DNA of 64,000 nucleotides from Aphelocoma coerulescens (taxonomy: Eukaryota > Chordata > Aves > Passeriformes > Corvidae), in assembly GCF_041296385.1 (NCBI RefSeq), contig NW_027183521.1, forward strand, positions 186,001 through 250,000. The letters are read 5' to 3'. Made by a program: the position numbers and the translations under genes. Positions 46,331 through 59,863 of the stretch are shown in pieces (within the stretch, counting starts at the first letter, position 1; every line of letters starts with the position of its first letter). The notes beneath the pieces were generated by a model that made no database searches, was not told the origin of the DNA, and saw only the letters and a list, made by a program, of their open reading frames with translations.

Positions 46331-48598
46331 AGGATGCGCTCTATGGAGTTGAGAAAGAAAGTGCGTCTCACTAGCTTCTTTCCTCTACTTCATAGACAGC
46401 AAAGGGGCTATGAAAGGCAGCACTGGCTTTTTGTTCTAGGACTTCTTCTTTACAAGCAGCTGCTGGATGTTTGGAAGGGGGTTTGGGATATGCAAAAATG
46501 AGAGGCTAAGATGGTAAGAGGGTAAGATGGAAGTCATCTGGCAAAAGCAGAGCTCACAAAAGGGCCAGCTGAGAAAGCTCTTGCTGCCTACAACTTCAAC
46601 TGCACCCCTCAAAGCAGCAGCACACACGCTGCTCTCGGCACTTTCCTTCTCAGCTCTACGCACCATCCTAAGCCTTGCCTCTCCCACACTCAGGATCCAA
46701 AGACAACGGCACCAGGGACTGCTCACACACTAAAGGCACCAGGACAAAAGGCTCACCAGCTTGGCCTTTGCATTCCCGCTGACAGCTCCACAGCTTGAAC
46801 CCAGAGAACTGCCTGCTGCCAACAGCCTTTCCAATCACTCTGAGCACCTCATGACAAGGAGTGTGGGGAATGAATCTCCAGCAGCCTCCTGCCCCAGGCT
46901 GTCCCCCAGGAGCAGCCCTGCTCCAGGCCGTGACTGCCACCTGCACAGCCAAAGGACCCAGAGCCGGTGTTACACACCACGGCTGTGCCTGGCACAGAGA
47001 CACCAGTGGCCACACAAGTGGCCATGGCACTGTCCACACACAGTCCCTGCTGCTGCTCCCCCAGCCGCTGGCACCAACTCCCAGCCACCCACTCCTAAAG
47101 CCACGGGGCCCACTGGGACACTGCGGGGGCTCGTGGAAGCCAGCGGCCATTGTGACACAGCGGGGCTGCACAGAGCCCACGGTGCTTTGTGACCCGTGGC
47201 TCCCAGGAGAGCCTTTGTGATGCTGGGGAACTACAAGGAAGCCTGGCTCCTCTGTGACACCACCACAGAAGCTCAGGGGAGCCCTGGAGACTGTGCTGAT
47301 GCTATTGAACCTGATGCAACCCTGCCTCCTCTGTGACACCACAGAAGCTCTTGGAGCCCTGGAGACCGTGGTGATGCTATGGAACCTGATGCAACCCTGC
47401 CTCCTCTGTGACACCACAGAACCTCTGGGAGCTCTGGAGACCGTGCTGATGCTATGGAACCTGATGCAACCCTGCCTCCACTGTGACACCACAGAAGCTC
47501 AGGGAGCCCTGGAGACTGTGGTGATGCTATGGAACCTGATGCAACCCTGCCTCCACTGTGACACCACAGAACCTCTGGGAGCCCTGGAGACCGTGCTGAT
47601 GCTATGGAACCTGATGCAACCCTGCCTCCACTGTGACACCACAGAAGCTCGGGGAGCTCTGCAGACCGTGGGGATGCTGGCGAAGCTGACGGAACCCTGG
47701 GCACCACAGTGACGCTATGGAACCTGGTGGAACCGAGGGGCCACAGTGACACTGTGGGGCCTTTTGGAAGCAACAGGACCCTGGTGGGAAGCCACGGGAT
47801 GATTAATCCTGCACGAACCTGCTCCAGGTGGGCTCCTCTCTCCCGGCTTCCACAGGTGCTGCTAGGATCCCACTCCGGCACTGGCTTGGCACGGGCTCAC
47901 GGCTTCCTTTGGCAATGGCTCTGCTCCAGGATGGCATGCTGCAGAGAATGCAGGTAGATTTTGTGCTCACTCCTGGCATGCAGCTGGACAATAAAGCCTG
48001 ATCCAGCCCCCCCTCAGCATATGTCCGGCTCTGGCATTGGGGCGGGGCAACTTTGGGAGCAGCCCCAGCCCTGCTCCTGCTCCCGGCTGGGCACCCAGCT
48101 GCTGGGACACAGGTGTGTCCTGATGCCACCGTCTACTCCTTTGAGAAGGGGAGGACAGAGTGCATCAGGGAGTTTGGTGTGGCTTACATGCGGCAAGGAG
48201 AAGGTGCAGCCCCAAACTGGCTTTCACTTCTAGAACCTTTTGCTATTGCGGGAGCAGCTGCTGGAGCTTTTCAACCGAGCTGCAAGAGTGAAAAGTGTGA
48301 TGGCATGTCTATCTGAGAAGGAAGGTTCGGTGCCGCAGCCTGTTGTGCACAATTTATATGCTGATAAGAGAAGGGGGTGCTTTTGGAACGTTTTCCTTCC
48401 TGACACTTCTGTCTCTGTGAGCTTTAGCTGCTTGGACTCAGGGATACCGAAGGTATGTGAAAGTGACTGGGATGCGAGAATCATGTTGCACAGGGAACAG
48501 GGAAGGTCAGCAAATGTTTCCTGTCCTGGCACATCTCTCAGTCTGAACTGCAGCTGCAGATGCTTCACTTCCGCCAAGGACTCTGCCACCTTGAGAGA
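46331..48598 (+). repeat. Macrosatellite unit 19 (2268 bp, 5 x 75-bp)
   Basis: 75-bp array at 47281-47655. Markers C-G-C-G-A. Private G to A at a CpG (46908). Confidence 0.95.
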
Positions 48599-50866
48599 AG
48601 GATGCGCTCTATGGAGTTGAGAAAGAAAGTGCGTCTCACTAGCTTCTTTCCTCTACTTCATAGACAGCAAAGGGGCTATGAAAGGCAGCACTGGCTTTTT
48701 GTTCTAGGACTTCTTCTTTACAAGCAGCTGCTGGATGTTTGGAAGGGGGTTTGGGATATGCAAAAATGAGAGGCTAAGATGGTAAGAGGGTAAGATGGAA
48801 GTCATCTGGCAAAAGCAGAGCTCACAAAAGGGCCAGCTGAGAAAGCTCTTGCTGCCTACAACTTCAACTGCACCCCTCAAAGCAGCAGCACACACGCTGC
48901 TCTCGGCACTTTCCTTCTCAGCTCTACGCACCATCCTAAGCCTTGCCTCTCCCACACTCAGGATCCAAAGACAACGGCACCAGGGACTGCTCACACACTA
49001 AAGGCACCAGGACAAAAGGCTCACCAGCTTGGCCTTTGCATTCCCGCTGACAGCTCCACAGCTTGAACCCAGAGAACTGCCTGCTGCCAACAGCCTTTCC
49101 AATCACTCTGAGCACCTCATGACAAGGAGTGTGGGGAATGAATCTCCAGCAGCCTCCTGCCCCAGGCTGTCCCCCGGGAGCAGCCCTGCTCCAGGCCGTG
49201 ACTGCCACCTGCACAGCCAAAGGACCCAGAGCCGGTGTTACACACCACGGCTGTGCCTGGCACAGAGACACCAGTGGCCACACAAGTGGCCATGGCACTG
49301 TCCACACACAGTCCCTGCTGCTGCTCCCCCAGCCGCTGGCACCAACTCCCAGCCACCCACTCCTAAAGCCACGGGGCCCACTGGGACACTGCGGGGGCTC
49401 GTGGAAGCCAGCGGCCATTGTGACACAGCGGGGCTGCACAGAGCCCACGGTGCTTTGTGACCCGTGGCTCCCAGGAGAGCCTTTGTGATGCTGGGGAACT
49501 ACAAGGAAGCCTGCCTCCTCTGTGACACCACCACAGAAGCTCAGGGGAGCCCTGGAGACCGTGCTGATGCTATTGAACCTGATGCAACCCTGCCTCCTCT
49601 GTGACACCACAGAAGCTCTTGGAGCCCTGGAGACCGTGGTGATGCTATGGAACCTGATGCAACCCTGCCTCCTCTGTGACACCACAGAACCTCTGGGAGC
49701 CCTGGAGACCGTGCTGATGCTATGGAACCTGATGCAACCCTGCCTCCACTGTGACACCACAGAAGCTCAGGGAGCCCTGGAGACTGTGGTGATGCTATGG
49801 AACCTGATGCAACCCTGCCTCCACTGTGACACCACAGAACCTCTGGGAGCCCTGGAGACCGTGCTGATGCTATGGAACCTGATGCAACCCTGCCTCCACT
49901 GTGACACCACAGAAGCTCGGGGAGCTCTGCAGACCGTGGGGATGCTGGCGAAGCTGACGGAACCCTGGGCACCACAGTGACGCTATGGAACCTGGTGGAA
50001 CCGAGGGGCCACAGTGACACTGTGGGGCCTTTTGGAAGCAACAGGACCCTGGTGGGAAGCCACGGGATGATTAATCCTGCACGAACCTGCTCCAGGTGGG
50101 CTCCTCTCTCCCGGCTTCCACAGGTGCTGCTAGGATCCCACTCCGGCACTGGCTTGGCACGGGCTCACGGCTTCCTTTGGCAATGGCTCTGCTCCAGGAT
50201 GGCATGCTGCAGAGAATGCAGGTAGATTTTGTGCTCACTCCTGGCATGCAGCTGGACAATAAAGCCTGATCCAGCCCCCCCTCAGCATATGTCCGGCTCT
50301 GGCATTGGGGCGGGGCAACTTTGGGAGCAGCCCCAGCCCTGCTCCTGCTCCCGGCTGGGCACCCAGCTGCTGGGACACAGGTGTGTCCTGATGCCACCGT
50401 CTACTCCTTTGAGAAGGGGAGGACAGAGTGCATCAGGGAGTTTGGTGTGGCTTACATGCGGCAAGGAGAAGGTGCAGCCCCAAACTGGCTTTCACTTCTA
50501 GAACCTTTTGCTATTGCGGGAGCAGCTGCTGGAGCTTTTCAACCGAGCTGCAAGAGTGAAAAGTGTGATGGCATGTCTATCTGAGAAGGAAGGTTCGGTG
50601 CCGCAGCCTGTTGTGCACAATTTATATGCTGATAAGAGAAGGGGGTGCTTTTGGAACGTTTTCCTTCCTGACACTTCTGTCTCTGTGAGCTTTAGCTGCT
50701 TGGACTCAGGGATACCGAAGGTATGTGAAAGTGACTGGGATGCGAGAATCATGTTGCACAGGGAACAGGGAAGGTCAGCAAATGTTTCCTGTCCTGGCAC
50801 ATCTCTCAGTCTGAACTGCAGCTGCAGATGCTTCACTTCCGCCAAGGACTCTGCCACCTTGAGAGA
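48599..50866 (+). repeat. Macrosatellite unit 20 (2268 bp, 5 x 75-bp)
   Basis: 75-bp array at 49549-49923. Markers C-C-C-G-A. B=C occurs only in units 20, 21, 22, 24 and 25. Confidence 0.95.
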
Positions 50867-53134
50867 AGGATGCGCTCTATGGAGTTGAGAAAGAAAGTGC
50901 GTCTCACTAGCTTCTTTCCTCTACTTCATAGACAGCAAAGGGGCTATGAAAGGCAGCACTGGCTTTTTGTTCTAGGACTTCTTCTTTACAAGCAGCTGCT
51001 GGATGTTTGGAAGGGGGTTTGGGATATGCAAAAATGAGAGGCTAAGATGGTAAGAGGGTAAGATGGAAGTCATCTGGCAAAAGCAGAGCTCACAAAAGGG
51101 CCAGCTGAGAAAGCTCTTGCTGCCTACAACTTCTACTGCACCCCTCAAAGCAGCAGCACACACGCTGCTCTCGGCACTTTCCTTCTCAGCTCTACGCACC
51201 ATCCTAAGCCTTGCCTCTCCCACACTCAGGATCCAAAGACAACGGCACCAGGGACTGCTCACACACTAAAGGCACCAGGACAAAAGGCTCACCAGCTTGG
51301 CCTTTGCATTCCCGCTGACAGCTCCACAGCTTGAACCCAGAGAACTGCCTGCTGCCAACAGCCTTTCCAATCACTCTGAGCACCTCATGACAAGGAGTGT
51401 GGGGAATGAATCTCCAGCAGCCTCCTGCCCCAGGCTGTCCCCCGGGAGCAGCCCTGCTCCAGGCCGTGACTGCCACCTGCACAGCCAAAGGACCCAGAGC
51501 CGGTGTTACACACCACGGCTGTGCCTGGCACAGAGACACCAGTGGCCACACAAGTGGCCATGGCACTGTCCACACACAGTCCCTGCTGCTGCTCCCCCAG
51601 CCGCTGGCACCAACTCCCAGCCACCCACTCCTAAAGCCACGGGGCCCACTGGGACACTGCGGGGGCTCGTGGAAGCCAGCGGCCATTGTGACACAGCGGG
51701 GCTGCACAGAGCCCACGGTGCTTTGTGACCCGTGGCTCCCAGGAGAGCCTTTGTGATGCTGGGGAACTACAAGGAAGCCTGCCTCCTCTGTGACACCACC
51801 ACAGAAGCTCAGGGGAGCCCTGGAGACCGTGCTGATGCTATTGAACCTGATGCAACCCTGCCTCCTCTGTGACACCACAGAAGCTCTTGGAGCCCTGGAG
51901 ACCGTGGTGATGCTATGGAACCTGATGCAACCCTGCCTCCTCTGTGACACCACAGAACCTCTGGGAGCCCTGGAGACCGTGCTGATGCTATGGAACCTGA
52001 TGCAACCCTGCCTCCACTGTGACACCACAGAAGCTCAGGGAGCCCTGGAGACTGTGGTGATGCTATGGAACCTGATGCAACCCTGCCTCCACTGTGACAC
52101 CACAGAACCTTTGGGAGCCCTGGAGACCGTGCTGATGCTATGGAACCTGATGCAACCCTGCCTCCACTGTGACACCACAGAAGCTCGGGGAGCTCTGCAG
52201 ACCGTGGGGATGCTGGCGAAGCTGACGGAACCCTGGGCACCACAGTGACGCTATGGAACCTGGTGGAACCGAGGGGCCACAGTGACACTGTGGGGCCTTT
52301 TGGAAGCAACAGGACCCTGGTGGGAAGCCACGGGATGATTAATCCTGCACGAACCTGCTCCAGGTGGGCTCCTCTCTCCCGGCTTCCACAGGTGCTGCTA
52401 GGATCCCACTCCGGCACTGGCTTGGCACGGGCTCACGGCTTCCTTTGGCAATGGCTCTGCTCCAGGATGGCATGCTGCAGAGAATGCAGGTAGATTTTGT
52501 GCTCACTCCTGGCATGCAGCTGGACAATAAAGCCTGATCCAGCCCCCCCTCAGCATATGTCCGGCTCTGGCATTGGGGCGGGGCAACTTTGGGAGCAGCC
52601 CCAGCCCTGCTCCTGCTCCCGGCTGGGCACCCAGCTGCTGGGACACAGGTGTGTCCTGATGCCACCGTCTACTCCTTTGAGAAGGGGAGGACAGAGTGCA
52701 TCAGGGAGTTTGGTGTGGCTTACATGCGGCAAGGAGAAGGTGCAGCCCCAAACTGGCTTTCACTTCTAGAACCTTTTGCTATTGCGGGAGCAGCTGCTGG
52801 AGCTTTTCAACCGAGCTGCAAGAGTGAAAAGTGTGATGGCATGTCTATCTGAGAAGGAAGGTTCGGTGCCGCAGCCTGTTGTGCACAATTTATATGCTGA
52901 TAAGAGAAGGGGGTGCTTTTGGAACGTTTTCCTTCCTGACACTTCTGTCTCTGTGAGCTTTAGCTGCTTGGACTCAGGGATACCGAAGGTATGTGAAAGT
53001 GACTGGGATGCGAGAATCATGTTGCACAGGGAACAGGGAAGGTCAGCAAATGTTTCCTGTCCTGGCACATCTCTCAGTCTGAACTGCAGCTGCAGATGCT
53101 TCACTTCCGCCAAGGACTCTGCCACCTTGAGAGA
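50867..53134 (+). repeat. Macrosatellite unit 21 (2268 bp, 5 x 75-bp)
   Basis: 75-bp array at 51817-52191. Markers C-C-C-G-A. Private A to T at 51134; in its fourth copy GAACCTTTGGGA replaces GAACCTCTGGGA, shared with unit 25. Confidence 0.95.
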
Positions 53135-55327
53135 AGGATGCGCTCTATGGAGTTGAGAAAGAAAGTGCGTCTCACTAGCTTCTTTCCTCTACTTCATAGA
53201 CAGCAAAGGGGCTATGAAAGGCAGCACTGGCTTTTTGTTCTAGGACTTCTTCTTTACAAGCAGCTGCTGGATGTTTGGAAGGGGGTTTGGGATATGCAAA
53301 AATGAGAGGCTAAGATGGTAAGAGGGTAAGATGGAAGTCATCTGGCAAAAGCAGAGCTCACAAAAGGGCCAGCTGAGAAAGCTCTTGCTGCCTACAACTT
53401 CAACTGCACCCCTCAAAGCAGCAGCACACACGCTGCTCTCGGCACTTTCCTTCTCAGCTCTACGCACCATCCTAAGCCTTGCCTCTCCCACACTCAGGAT
53501 CCAAAGACAACGGCACCAGGGACTGCTCACACACTAAAGGCACCAGGACAAAAGGCTCACCAGCTTGGCCTTTGCATTCCCGCTGACAGCTCCACAGCTT
53601 GAACCCAGAGAACTGCCTGCTGCCAACAGCCTTTCCAATCACTCTGAGCACCTCATGACAAGGAGTGTGGGGAATGAATCTCCAGCAGCCTCCTGCCCCA
53701 GGCTGTCCCCCGGGAGCAGCCCTGCTCCAGGCCGTGACTGCCACCTGCACAGCCAAAGGACCCAGAGCCGGTGTTACACACCACGGCTGTGCCTGGCACA
53801 GAGACACCAGTGGCCACACAAGTGGCCATGGCACTGTCCACACACAGTCCCTGCTGCTGCTCCCCCAGCCGCTGGCACCAACTCCCAGCCACCCACTCCT
53901 AAAGCCACGGGGCCCACTGGGACACTGCGGGGGCTCGTGGAAGCCAGCGGCCATTGTGACACAGCGGGGCTGCACAGAGCCCACGGTGCTTTGTGACCCG
54001 TGGCTCCCAGGAGAGCCTTTGTGATGCTGGGGAACTACAAGGAAGCCTGCCTCCTCTGTGACACCACCACAGAAGCTCAGGGGAGCCCTGGAGACCGTGC
54101 TGATGCTATTGAACCTGATGCAACCCTGCCTCCTCTGTGACACCACAGAAGCTCTTGGAGCCCTGGAGACCGTGGTGATGCTATGGAACCTGATGCAACC
54201 CTGCCTCCACTGTGACACCACAGAAGCTCAGGGAGCCCTGGAGACTGTGGTGATGCTATGGAACCTGATGCAACCCTGCCTCCACTGTGACACCACAGAA
54301 CCTCTGGGAGCCCTGGAGACCGTGCTGATGCTATGGAACCTGATGCAACCCTGCCTCCACTGTGACACCACAGAAGCTCGGGGAGCTCTGCAGACCGTGT
54401 GGATGCTGGCGAAGCTGACGGAACCCTGGGCACCACAGTGACGCTATGGAACCTGGTGGAACCGAGGGGCCACAGTGACACTGTGGGGCCTTTTGGAAGC
54501 AACAGGACCCTGGTGGGAAGCCACGGGATGATTAATCCTGCACGAACCTGCTCCAGGTGGGCTCCTCTCTCCCGGCTTCCACAGGTGCTGCTAGGATCCC
54601 ACTCCGGCACTGGCTTGGCACGGGCTCACGGCTTCCTTTGGCAATGGCTCTGCTCCAGGATGGCATGCTGCAGAGAATGCAGGTAGATTTTGTGCTCACT
54701 CCTGGCATGCAGCTGGACAATAAAGCCTGATCCAGCCCCCCCTCAGCATATGTCCGGCTCTGGCATTGGGGCGGGGCAACTTTGGGAGCAGCCCCAGCCC
54801 TGCTCCTGCTCCCGGCTGGGCACCCAGCTGCTGGGACACAGGTGTGTCCTGATGCCACCGTCTACTCCTTTGAGAAGGGGAGGACAGAGTGCATCAGGGA
54901 GTTTGGTGTGGCTTACATGCAGCAAGGAGAAGGTGCAGCCCCAAACTGGCTTTCACTTCTAGAACCTTTTGCTATTGCGGGAGCAGCTGCTGGAGCTTTT
55001 CAACCGAGCTGCAAGAGTGAAAAGTGTGATGGCATGTCTATCTGAGAAGGAAGGTTCGGTGCCGCAGCCTGTTGTGCACAATTTATATGCTGATAAGAGA
55101 AGGGGGTGCTTTTGGAACGTTTTCCTTCCTGACACTTCTGTCTCTGTGAGCTTTAGCTGCTTGGACTCAGGGATACCGAAGGTATGTGAAAGTGACTGGG
55201 ATGCGAGAATCATGTTGCACAGGGAACAGGGAAGGTCAGCAAATGTTTCCTGTCCTGGCACATCTCTCAGTCTGAACTGCAGCTGCAGATGCTTCACTTC
55301 CGCCAAGGACTCTGCCACCTTGAGAGA
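53135..55327 (+). repeat. Macrosatellite unit 22 (2193 bp, 4 x 75-bp)
   Basis: 75-bp array at 54085-54384. Markers C-C-C-G-A. Its four copies are the 5-copy type with one copy lost, breaking the alternation of the two forms. It is therefore not the same as the 4-copy units at the left. Private changes at 54400 and 54921. Confidence 0.95.
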
Positions 55328-57595
55328 AGGATGCGCTCTATGGAGTTGAGAAAGAAAGTGCGTCTCACTAGCTTCTTTCCTCTACTTCATAGACAGCAAA
55401 GGGGCTATGAAAGGCAGCACTGGCTTTTTGTTCTAGGACTTCTTCTTTACAAGCAGCTGCTGGATGTTTGGAAGGGGGTTTGGGATATGCAAAAATGAGA
55501 GGCTAAGATGGTAAGAGGGTAAGATGGAAGTCATCTGGCAAAAGCAGAGCTCACAAAAGGGCCAGCTGAGAAAGCTCTTGCTGCCTACAACTTCAACTGC
55601 ACCCCTCAAAGCAGCAGCACACACGCTGCTCTCGGCACTTTCCTTCTCAGCTCTACGCACCATCCTAAGCCTTGCCTCTCCCACACTCAGGATCCAAAGA
55701 CAACGGCACCAGGGACTGCTCACACACTAAAGGCACCAGGACAAAAGGCTCACCAGCTTGGCCTTTGCATTCCCGCTGACAGCTCCACAGCTTGAACCCA
55801 GAGAACTGCCTGCTGCCAACAGCCTTTCCAATCACTCTGAGCACCTCATGACAAGGAGTGTGGGGAATGAATCTCCAGCAGCCTCCTGCCCCAGGCTGTC
55901 CCCCGGGAGCAGCCCTGCTCCAGGCCGTGACTGCCACCTGCACAGCCAAAGGACCCAGAGCCGGTGTTACACACCACGGCTGTGCCTGGCACAGAGACAC
56001 CAGTGGCCACACAAGTGGCCATGGCACTGTCCACACACAGTCCCTGCTGCTGCTCCCCCAGCCGCTGGCACCAACTCCCAGCCACCCACTCCTAAAGCCA
56101 CGGGGCCCACTGGGACACTGCGGGGGCTCGTGGAAGCCAGCGGCCATTGTGACACAGCGGGGCTGCACAGAGCCCACGGTGCTTTGTGACCCGTGGCTCC
56201 CAGGAGAGCCTTTGTGATGCTGGGGAACTACAAGGAAGCCTGGCTCCTCTGTGACACCACCACAGAAGCTCAGGGGAGCCCTGGAGACCGTGCTGATGCT
56301 ATTGAACCTGATGCAACCCTGCCTCCTCTGTGACACCACAGAAGCTCTTGGAGCCCTGGAGACCGTGGTGATGCTATGGAACCTGATGCAACCCTGCCTC
56401 CTCTGTGACACCACAGAACCTCTGGGAGCCCTGGAGACCGTGCTGATGCTATGGAACCTGATGCAACCCTGCCTCCACTGTGACACCACAGAAGCTCAGG
56501 GAGCCCTGGAGACTGTGGTGATGCTATGGAACCTGATGCAACCCTGCCTCCACTGTGACACCACAGAACCTCTGGGAGCCCTGGAGACCGTGCTGATGCT
56601 ATGGAACCTGATGCAACCCTGCCTCCACTGTGACACCACAGAAGCTCGGGGAGCTCTGCAGACCGTGGGGATGCTGGCGAAGCTGACGGAACCCTGGGCA
56701 CCACAGTGACGCTATGGAACCTGGTGGAACCGAGGGGCCACAGTGACACTGTGGGGCCTTTTGGAAGCAACAGGACCCTGGTGGGAAGCCACGGGATGAT
56801 TAATCCTGCACGAACCTGCTCCAGGTGGGCTCCTCTCTCCCGGCTTCCACAGGTGCTGCTAGGATCCCACTCCGGCACTGGCTTGGCACGGGCTCACGGC
56901 TTCCTTTGGCAATGGCTCTGCTCCAGGATGGCATGCTGCAGAGAATGCAGGTAGATTTTGTGCTCACTCCTGGCATGCAGCTGGACAATAAAGCCTGATC
57001 CAGCCCCCCCTCAGCATATGTCCGGCTCTGGCATTGGGGCGGGGCAACTTTGGGAGCAGCCCCAGCCCTGCTCCTGCTCCCGGCTGGGCACCCAGCTGCT
57101 GGGACACAGGTGTGTCCTGATGCCACCGTCTACTCCTTTGAGAAGGGGAGGACAGAGTGCATCAGGGAGTTTGGTGTGGCTTACATGCGGCAAGGAGAAG
57201 GTGCAGCCCCAAACTGGCTTTCACTTCTAGAACCTTTTGCTATTGCGGGAGCAGCTGCTGGAGCTTTTCAACCGAGCTGCAAGAGTGAAAAGTGTGATGG
57301 CATGTCTATCTGAGAAGGAAGGTTCGGTGCCGCAGCCTGTTGTGCACAATTTATATGCTGATAAGAGAAGGGGGTGCTTTTGCAACGTTTTCCTTCCTGA
57401 CACTTCTGTCTCTGTGAGCTTTAGCTGCTTGGACTCAGGGATACCGAAGGTATGTGAAAGTGACTGGGATGCGAGAATCATGTTGCACAGGGAACAGGGA
57501 AGGTCAGCAAATGTTTCCTGTCCTGGCACATCTCTCAGTCTGAACTGCAGCTGCAGATGCTTCACTTCCGCCAAGGACTCTGCCACCTTGAGAGA
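55328..57595 (+). repeat. Macrosatellite unit 23 (2268 bp, 5 x 75-bp)
   Basis: 75-bp array at 56278-56652. Markers C-G-C-C-A, interrupting the run of B=C units. Confidence 0.95.
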
Positions 57596-59863
57596 AGGAT
57601 GCGCTCTATGGAGTTGAGAAAGAAAGTGCGTCTCACTAGCTTCTTTCCTCTACTTCATAGACAGCAAAGGGGCTATGAAAGGCAGCACTGGCTTTTTGTT
57701 CTAGGACTTCTTCTTTACAAGCAGCTGCTGGATGTTTGGAAGGGGGTTTGGGATATGCAAAAATGAGAGGCTAAGATGGTAAGAGGGTAAGATGGAAGTC
57801 ATCTGGCAAAAGCAGAGCTCACAAAAGGGCCAGCTGAGAAAGCTCTTGCTGCCTACAACTTCAACTGCACCCCTCAAAGCAGCAGCACACACGCTGCTCT
57901 CGGCACTTTCCTTCTCAGCTCTACGCACCATCCTAAGCCTTGCCTCTCCCACACTCAGGATCCAAAGACAACGGCACCAGGGACTGCTCACACACTAAAG
58001 GCACCAGGACAAAAGGCTCACCAGCTTGGCCTTTGCATTCCCGCTGACAGCTCCACAGCTTGAACCCAGAGAACTGCCTGCTGCCAACAGCCTTTCCAAT
58101 CACTCTGAGCACCTCATGACAAGGAGTGTGGGGAATGAATCTCCAGCAGCCTCCTGCCCCAGGCTGTCCCCCGGGAGCAGCCCTGCTCCAGGCCGTGACT
58201 GCCACCTGCACAGCCAAAGGACCCAGAGCCGGTGTTACACACCACGGCTGTGCCTGGCACAGAGACACCAGTGGCCACACAAGTGGCCATGGCACTGTCC
58301 ACACACAGTCCCTGCTGCTGCTCCCCCAGCCGCTGGCACCAACTCCCAGCCACCCACTCCTAAAGCCACGGGGCCCACTGGGACACTGCGGGGGCTCGTG
58401 GAAGCCAGCGGCCATTGTGACACAGCGGGGCTGCACAGAGCCCACGGTGCTTTGTGACCCGTGGCTCCCAGGAGAGCCTTTGTGATGCTGGGGAACTACA
58501 AGGAAGCCTGCCTCCTCTGTGACACCACCACAGAAGCTCAGGGGAGCCCTGGAGACCGTGCTGATGCTATTGAACCTGATGCAACCCTGCCTCCTCTGTG
58601 ACACCACAGAAGCTCTTGGAGCCCTGGAGACCGTGGTGATGCTATGGAACCTGATGCAACCCTGCCTCCTCTGTGACACCACAGAACCTCTGGGAGCCCT
58701 GGAGACCGTGCTGATGCTATGGAACCTGATGCAACCCTGCCTCCACTGTGACACCACAGAAGCTCAGGGAGCCCTGGAGACTGTGGTGATGCTATGGAAC
58801 CTGATGCAACCCTGCCTCCACTGTGACACCACAGAACCTCTGGGAGCCCTGGAGACCGTGCTGATGCTATGGAACCTGATGCAACCCTGCCTCCACTGTG
58901 ACACCACAGAAGCTCGGGGAGCTCTGCAGACCGTGGGGATGCTGGCGAAGCTGACGGAACCCTGGGCACCACAGTGACGCTATGGAACCTGGTGGAACCG
59001 AGGGGCCACAGTGACACTGTGGGGCCTTTTGGAAGCAACAGGACCCTGGTGGGAAGCCACGGGATGATTAATCCTGCACGAACCTGCTCCAGGTGGGCTC
59101 CTCTCTCCCGGCTTCCACAGGTGCTGCTAGGATCCCACTCCGGCACTGGCTTGGCACGGGCTCACGGCTTCCTTTGGCAATGGCTCTGCTCCAGGATGGC
59201 ATGCTGCAGAGAATGCAGGTAGATTTTGTGCTCACTCCTGGCATGCAGCTGGACAATAAAGCCTGATCCAGCCCCCCCTCAGCATATGTCCGGCTCTGGC
59301 ATTGGGGCGGGGCAACTTTGGGAGCAGCCCCAGCCCTGCTCCTGCTCCCGGCTGGGCACCCAGCTGCTGGGACACAGGTGTGTCCTGATGCCACCGTCTA
59401 CTCCTTTGAGAAGGGGAGGACAGAGTGCATCAGGGAGTTTGGTGTGGCTTACATGCGGCAAGGAGAAGGTGCAGCCCCAAACTGGCTTTCACTTCTAGAA
59501 CCTTTTGCTATTGCGGGAGCAGCTGCTGGAGCTTTTCAACCGAGCTGCAAGAGTGAAAAGTGTGATGGCATGTCTATCTGAGAAGGAAGGTTCGGTGCCG
59601 CAGCCTGTTGTGCACAATTTATATGCTGATAAGAGAAGGGGGTGCTTTTGCAACGTTTTCCTTCCTGACACTTCTGTCTCTGTGAGCTTTAGCTGCTTGG
59701 ACTCAGGGATACCGAAGGTATGTGAAAGTGACTGGGATGCGAGAATCATGTTGCACAGGGAACAGGGAAGGTCAGCAAATGTTTCCTGTCCTGGCACATC
59801 TCTCAGTCTGAACTGCAGCTGCAGATGCTTCACTTCCGCCAAGGACTCTGCCACCTTGAGAGA
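57596..59863 (+). repeat. Macrosatellite unit 24 (2268 bp, 5 x 75-bp)
   Basis: 75-bp array at 58546-58920. Markers C-C-C-C-A. Confidence 0.95.
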